From the NCBI RefSeq assembly GCF_000413855.1, contig NZ_ATGG01000049.1, positions 28,931 through 92,930 on the forward strand: a DNA stretch of 64,000 nt, written 5' to 3'. Positions 61,807 to 64,000 of this stretch are shown here, in pieces. Under the pieces are notes generated by a model. The model did no database searches. It had not been told where the DNA came from and saw only the letters and a program-made list of their open reading frames with translations. The stretch is from Acinetobacter gyllenbergii CIP 110306 = MTCC 11365. GTDB lineage: Bacteria; Pseudomonadota; Gammaproteobacteria; Pseudomonadales; Moraxellaceae. Position 1 is the first letter of the stretch; every line of letters begins with the position of its first letter. Position numbers and translations under genes: made by a program.

Positions 61807-63825
61807 ATGCTAGCATTTACCCCCAATAAACGTTTATTTTTTATCTCTCTATTCAGCACCATGCTGATCAGTGGCTGCCAAGTTGTCAGTCTTAAGCAGC
61901 AAGCAGTGAATGTAACGATTGCTAACGAACGTAATAGTATTCTTACGCAAAAAAAGCTCAGCGAAGCCAGCCTCAATGTCCTGTCGATGTCTGGCAAAGA
62001 AGCCAAAGTGTGTATGCAAACACCAAATGAGTGCATTGCAGACTTACATAAAATCCCACAAATTCAGGATGAGCAATTATTATCGACTGCGAGTGAATTA
62101 TATCTTTCCAAAGCACTCACCCTTTCAGATTCTTCCGAATGCAAAATCAGTAAATTGACAAAACACAAACCAGAAGAAGAACAGAAAACCATTCAAAAGA
62201 CTTATGAGCAATGCTTAGATCAAGAGTTAGAAGCTTTAGACAAAAGTATTCGCTATAGCTATGCATATCTTTTCAAAACAGCACGCCAACCGCAAGAACG
62301 CATTTTTGATAACCGTCAGGTTCAGATTCGAGACTTTTACAATCAAGCTCTAACCAAACTGGTGAATGTGCATAGTTTAAGAAACCCAGCTAAAACGATT
62401 AATCCCACAATTCAGATTGGCAAAAGCACCTACACCATCGATATTCAGTCCTATCAACGTCTACAAAATATGAAGTTGGAAAAATTTATTTCCAGCTATA
62501 ACATGAACTTTTCAGGCTTAAGAGCAATTAACCGCCGAGATGGTTTCGGTTCCGATTTCGTTGCAGTGTTTCCTTCAACGGATGCTGCCCATGGTGAAAA
62601 TAAATATATTCTTGATCCATTAAGTTATAGCTATCCGAATGGACTTAACCCCAATATTCATAAAGCTCGTTATTTGGCTGCAACCATCATTGCACAACCC
62701 AAGAATGCCGCCGCAACGATTAACGATGTTTTAAATAACCCAAACTTTGAAGTAAAGGTTTATGACCCTTATAGCGTAGAGAAAGTGAGTATTGCAGGTA
62801 AAGAATATTCGCTTGCCGCCAATTTCTCTGCACCTTATGGTCTTTGGTTAGCTGAAAATAATTTAGGTGCAGCAGCCTATTTAACCTTAATTGATCGTGA
62901 TCAGCATCTCACCATGCCACATCTATATATGCTGGAACCCTATAATCCGAACAAAAAAGTAATCGTATTGGTACATGGTCTTGCCAGCAGCCCAGAAGCA
63001 TGGATTGCCGTAACCAATGACATTATGGGTGATGCCGTATTGCGAGAGCATTATCAAGTATGGCAGGTCTTTTACTCAACCAATATGCCAATTCTAGAAA
63101 GTCGCTTCCAGATTTATGCGCTTTTAAAACAAGCTTTTGGCTCCTTGAATGATAAGGATGCAGCAGCCCAAGATGCGGTGTTAATTGGCCATAGTATGGG
63201 CGGGATTATCAGCCGACTCTTGGTGAGCAAAGCTGATATTTCCCAGCAGGCACTCACCATGATGAGTAGCCGTCAACAAACGCGTTTACGTAAACACCCT
63301 GTCATTGGTGAACGACTCAAAATGGAACCGATTACTAATTTTGATCGTGCGATTTTCTTGGCTGCTCCACATAAAGGTACTGATTTTGCCGATCGTTGGT
63401 TTACACTGGCGGCACGTAAAATCATCAAACTCCCTGCAACCTTCTTGACCACTTTGGCAGATACACTCACCAGTGATGACATGGATTTAAAAGAATTCGT
63501 TAAAACACTCACCAATGATGTGATTCAAAATGGGCCAAGTGATCTCAGTAAAAAATCCAAATTTATGGAGTTAACTGCCTCTATTCCGCCAGAAAATGGA
63601 CTAATTTTTCACTCGATTATGGGTAACATTACCAAAAGTGATGATCCAAATGTCATTACAGATGGGATTGTTCCTTATAAAAGTGCACATTTAGATGGCG
63701 CCGTTTCCGAGAAGATTTTCACGGGCGGTCACTCAATCCAAGAGACACCTGAAGCTGTTCTAGAGTTACGACGTATTTTACGTGAACACCTTGTCGATCA
63801 TGGTTTATATAAACCCAAAAACTAA
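61807..63825 (+). CDS. lipoprotein alpha/beta hydrolase, 672 aa
   Basis: A lipoprotein signal with lipobox ISGC (near residue 23) is followed by about 370 residues of unknown fold. The hydrolase domain shows VIVLVHGLASSPEAW (oxyanion strand), the nucleophile elbow IGHSMGG near residue 460 and a late histidine in FTGGHSIQETP. It is an envelope-anchored lipase/esterase-like enzyme; substrate unknown. The large N-terminal region is unusual for a simple esterase and may bind a partner. Confidence 0.75.
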   Translation: MLAFTPNKRLFFISLFSTMLISGCQVVSLKQQAVNVTIANERNSILTQKKLSEASLNVLSMSGKEAKVCMQTPNECIADLHKIPQIQDEQLLSTASELYLSKALTLSDSSECKISKLTKHKPEEEQKTIQKTYEQCLDQELEALDKSIRYSYAYLFKTARQPQERIFDNRQVQIRDFYNQALTKLVNVHSLRNPAKTINPTIQIGKSTYTIDIQSYQRLQNMKLEKFISSYNMNFSGLRAINRRDGFGSDFVAVFPSTDAAHGENKYILDPLSYSYPNGLNPNIHKARYLAATIIAQPKNAAATINDVLNNPNFEVKVYDPYSVEKVSIAGKEYSLAANFSAPYGLWLAENNLGAAAYLTLIDRDQHLTMPHLYMLEPYNPNKKVIVLVHGLASSPEAWIAVTNDIMGDAVLREHYQVWQVFYSTNMPILESRFQIYALLKQAFGSLNDKDAAAQDAVLIGHSMGGIISRLLVSKADISQQALTMMSSRQQTRLRKHPVIGERLKMEPITNFDRAIFLAAPHKGTDFADRWFTLAARKIIKLPATFLTTLADTLTSDDMDLKEFVKTLTNDVIQNGPSDLSKKSKFMELTASIPPENGLIFHSIMGNITKSDDPNVITDGIVPYKSAHLDGAVSEKIFTGGHSIQETPEAVLELRRILREHLVDHGLYKPKN

Positions 63826-63832
63826 ATACAAT

Positions 63833-63862
63833 AAAAAAGCCCCAACAATGTGGGGCTTTTTT
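63833..63862. terminator. bidirectional terminator
   Basis: AAAAAAGCCCCA and TGGGGCTTTTTT pair around a six-base loop between the convergent hydrolase and ahpF genes. Confidence 0.9.
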
Positions 63863-63874
63863 AGATCAAATCAT

Positions 63875-64000
63875 TTATACACCAGAACGGATCATATAAT
63901 CAAAGGCAGATAGTGATGCTTTCGCGCCTTCACCTGTGGCAATGATGATTTGCTTATATGGCACTGTAGTACAGTCACCTGCGGCAAAGACACCTTTGAC
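63875..64000 (-). CDS. ahpF: alkyl hydroperoxide reductase subunit F, C-terminal end
   Basis: The last 41 codons before the stop at 63875 read VFAAGDCTTVPYKQIIIATG then EGAKASLSAFDYMI, the highly conserved C-terminus of AhpF with the FAD-contact GDCT motif. AhpF passes electrons from NADH to AhpC for peroxide removal. The rest of the gene lies beyond the right edge. The QIIIATGEGAKASLSAFDY ending is specific to AhpF rather than TrxB. Confidence 0.85.
   Translation of the reverse strand, partial: VKGVFAAGDCTTVPYKQIIIATGEGAKASLSAFDYMIRSGV

Overview
The window looks like an Acinetobacter chromosome (A. baumannii/calcoaceticus-like or a relative). The signs are AT-rich DNA, Acinetobacter-style versions of ychF, purT, glnD, dapC, dnaE, trmJ, cysE and ahpF, a paired sfnB locus, an Mpo1-like membrane protein, an orphan vgrG island and a lambda-like prophage of a type common in that genus. 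This is inferred from protein character and gene content; no database search was possible.

Region 1, about 1-14,233, is the regulatory, replication and recombination half of a lambdoid prophage. Its right end abuts the 3' end of a CAU-anticodon tRNA gene (14,234-14,310, minus strand). A leftward early operon runs cro-like, CII-like, two small genes, an O-like replication gene with iterons inside it, a Dam-type methylase, a DUF1064 protein and a Q-like protein. Small accessory genes and a two-repeat small RNA follow at the left edge. A rightward operon (11,789-13,700) carries an ERF-family annealing protein and a small HTH protein. Palindromes of the form CTACT-N3-AGTAG lie upstream of the repressor and inside the rightward promoter, so one repressor probably controls both arms. 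Between repressor and rightward operon, where lambda has rexAB, sit a ParB-fold protein, a partner with a nuclease-like motif and an opposing C5-cytosine methyltransferase. This is the best candidate for an uncharacterised defence or modification module. No integrase is visible.

Region 2, 14.5-25.8 kb, is core chromosome: an acyltransferase, a YebC regulator, an Lrp regulator, a glutathione-S-transferase-like protein, a sulfur-scavenging operon (two SfnB flavoproteins, an FMN monooxygenase and a MetQNI-type ABC importer) and ychF.

Region 3, 25.8-32.8 kb, is an orphan type VI secretion island. It has a frameshifted vgrG, a LysM/glycine-zipper effector, its likely immunity gene and then a run of orphan toxin tips and immunity genes, several broken. 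No structural T6SS genes are present.

Region 4, 33-64 kb, is core chromosome again: an Mpo1-like protein, a Crp/Fnr regulator, small envelope proteins, purT, glnD, dapC, a TonB-dependent siderophore receptor with a Fur-like site, an Lrp/LysE exporter pair, an RND efflux pair, a second LysE with an AraC regulator, glutathione peroxidase with msrB, an alaA-like aminotransferase carrying an extra N-terminal HTH-like segment, a Sel1-repeat protein, dnaE, trmJ, cysE, two lipoproteins and the 3' end of ahpF.
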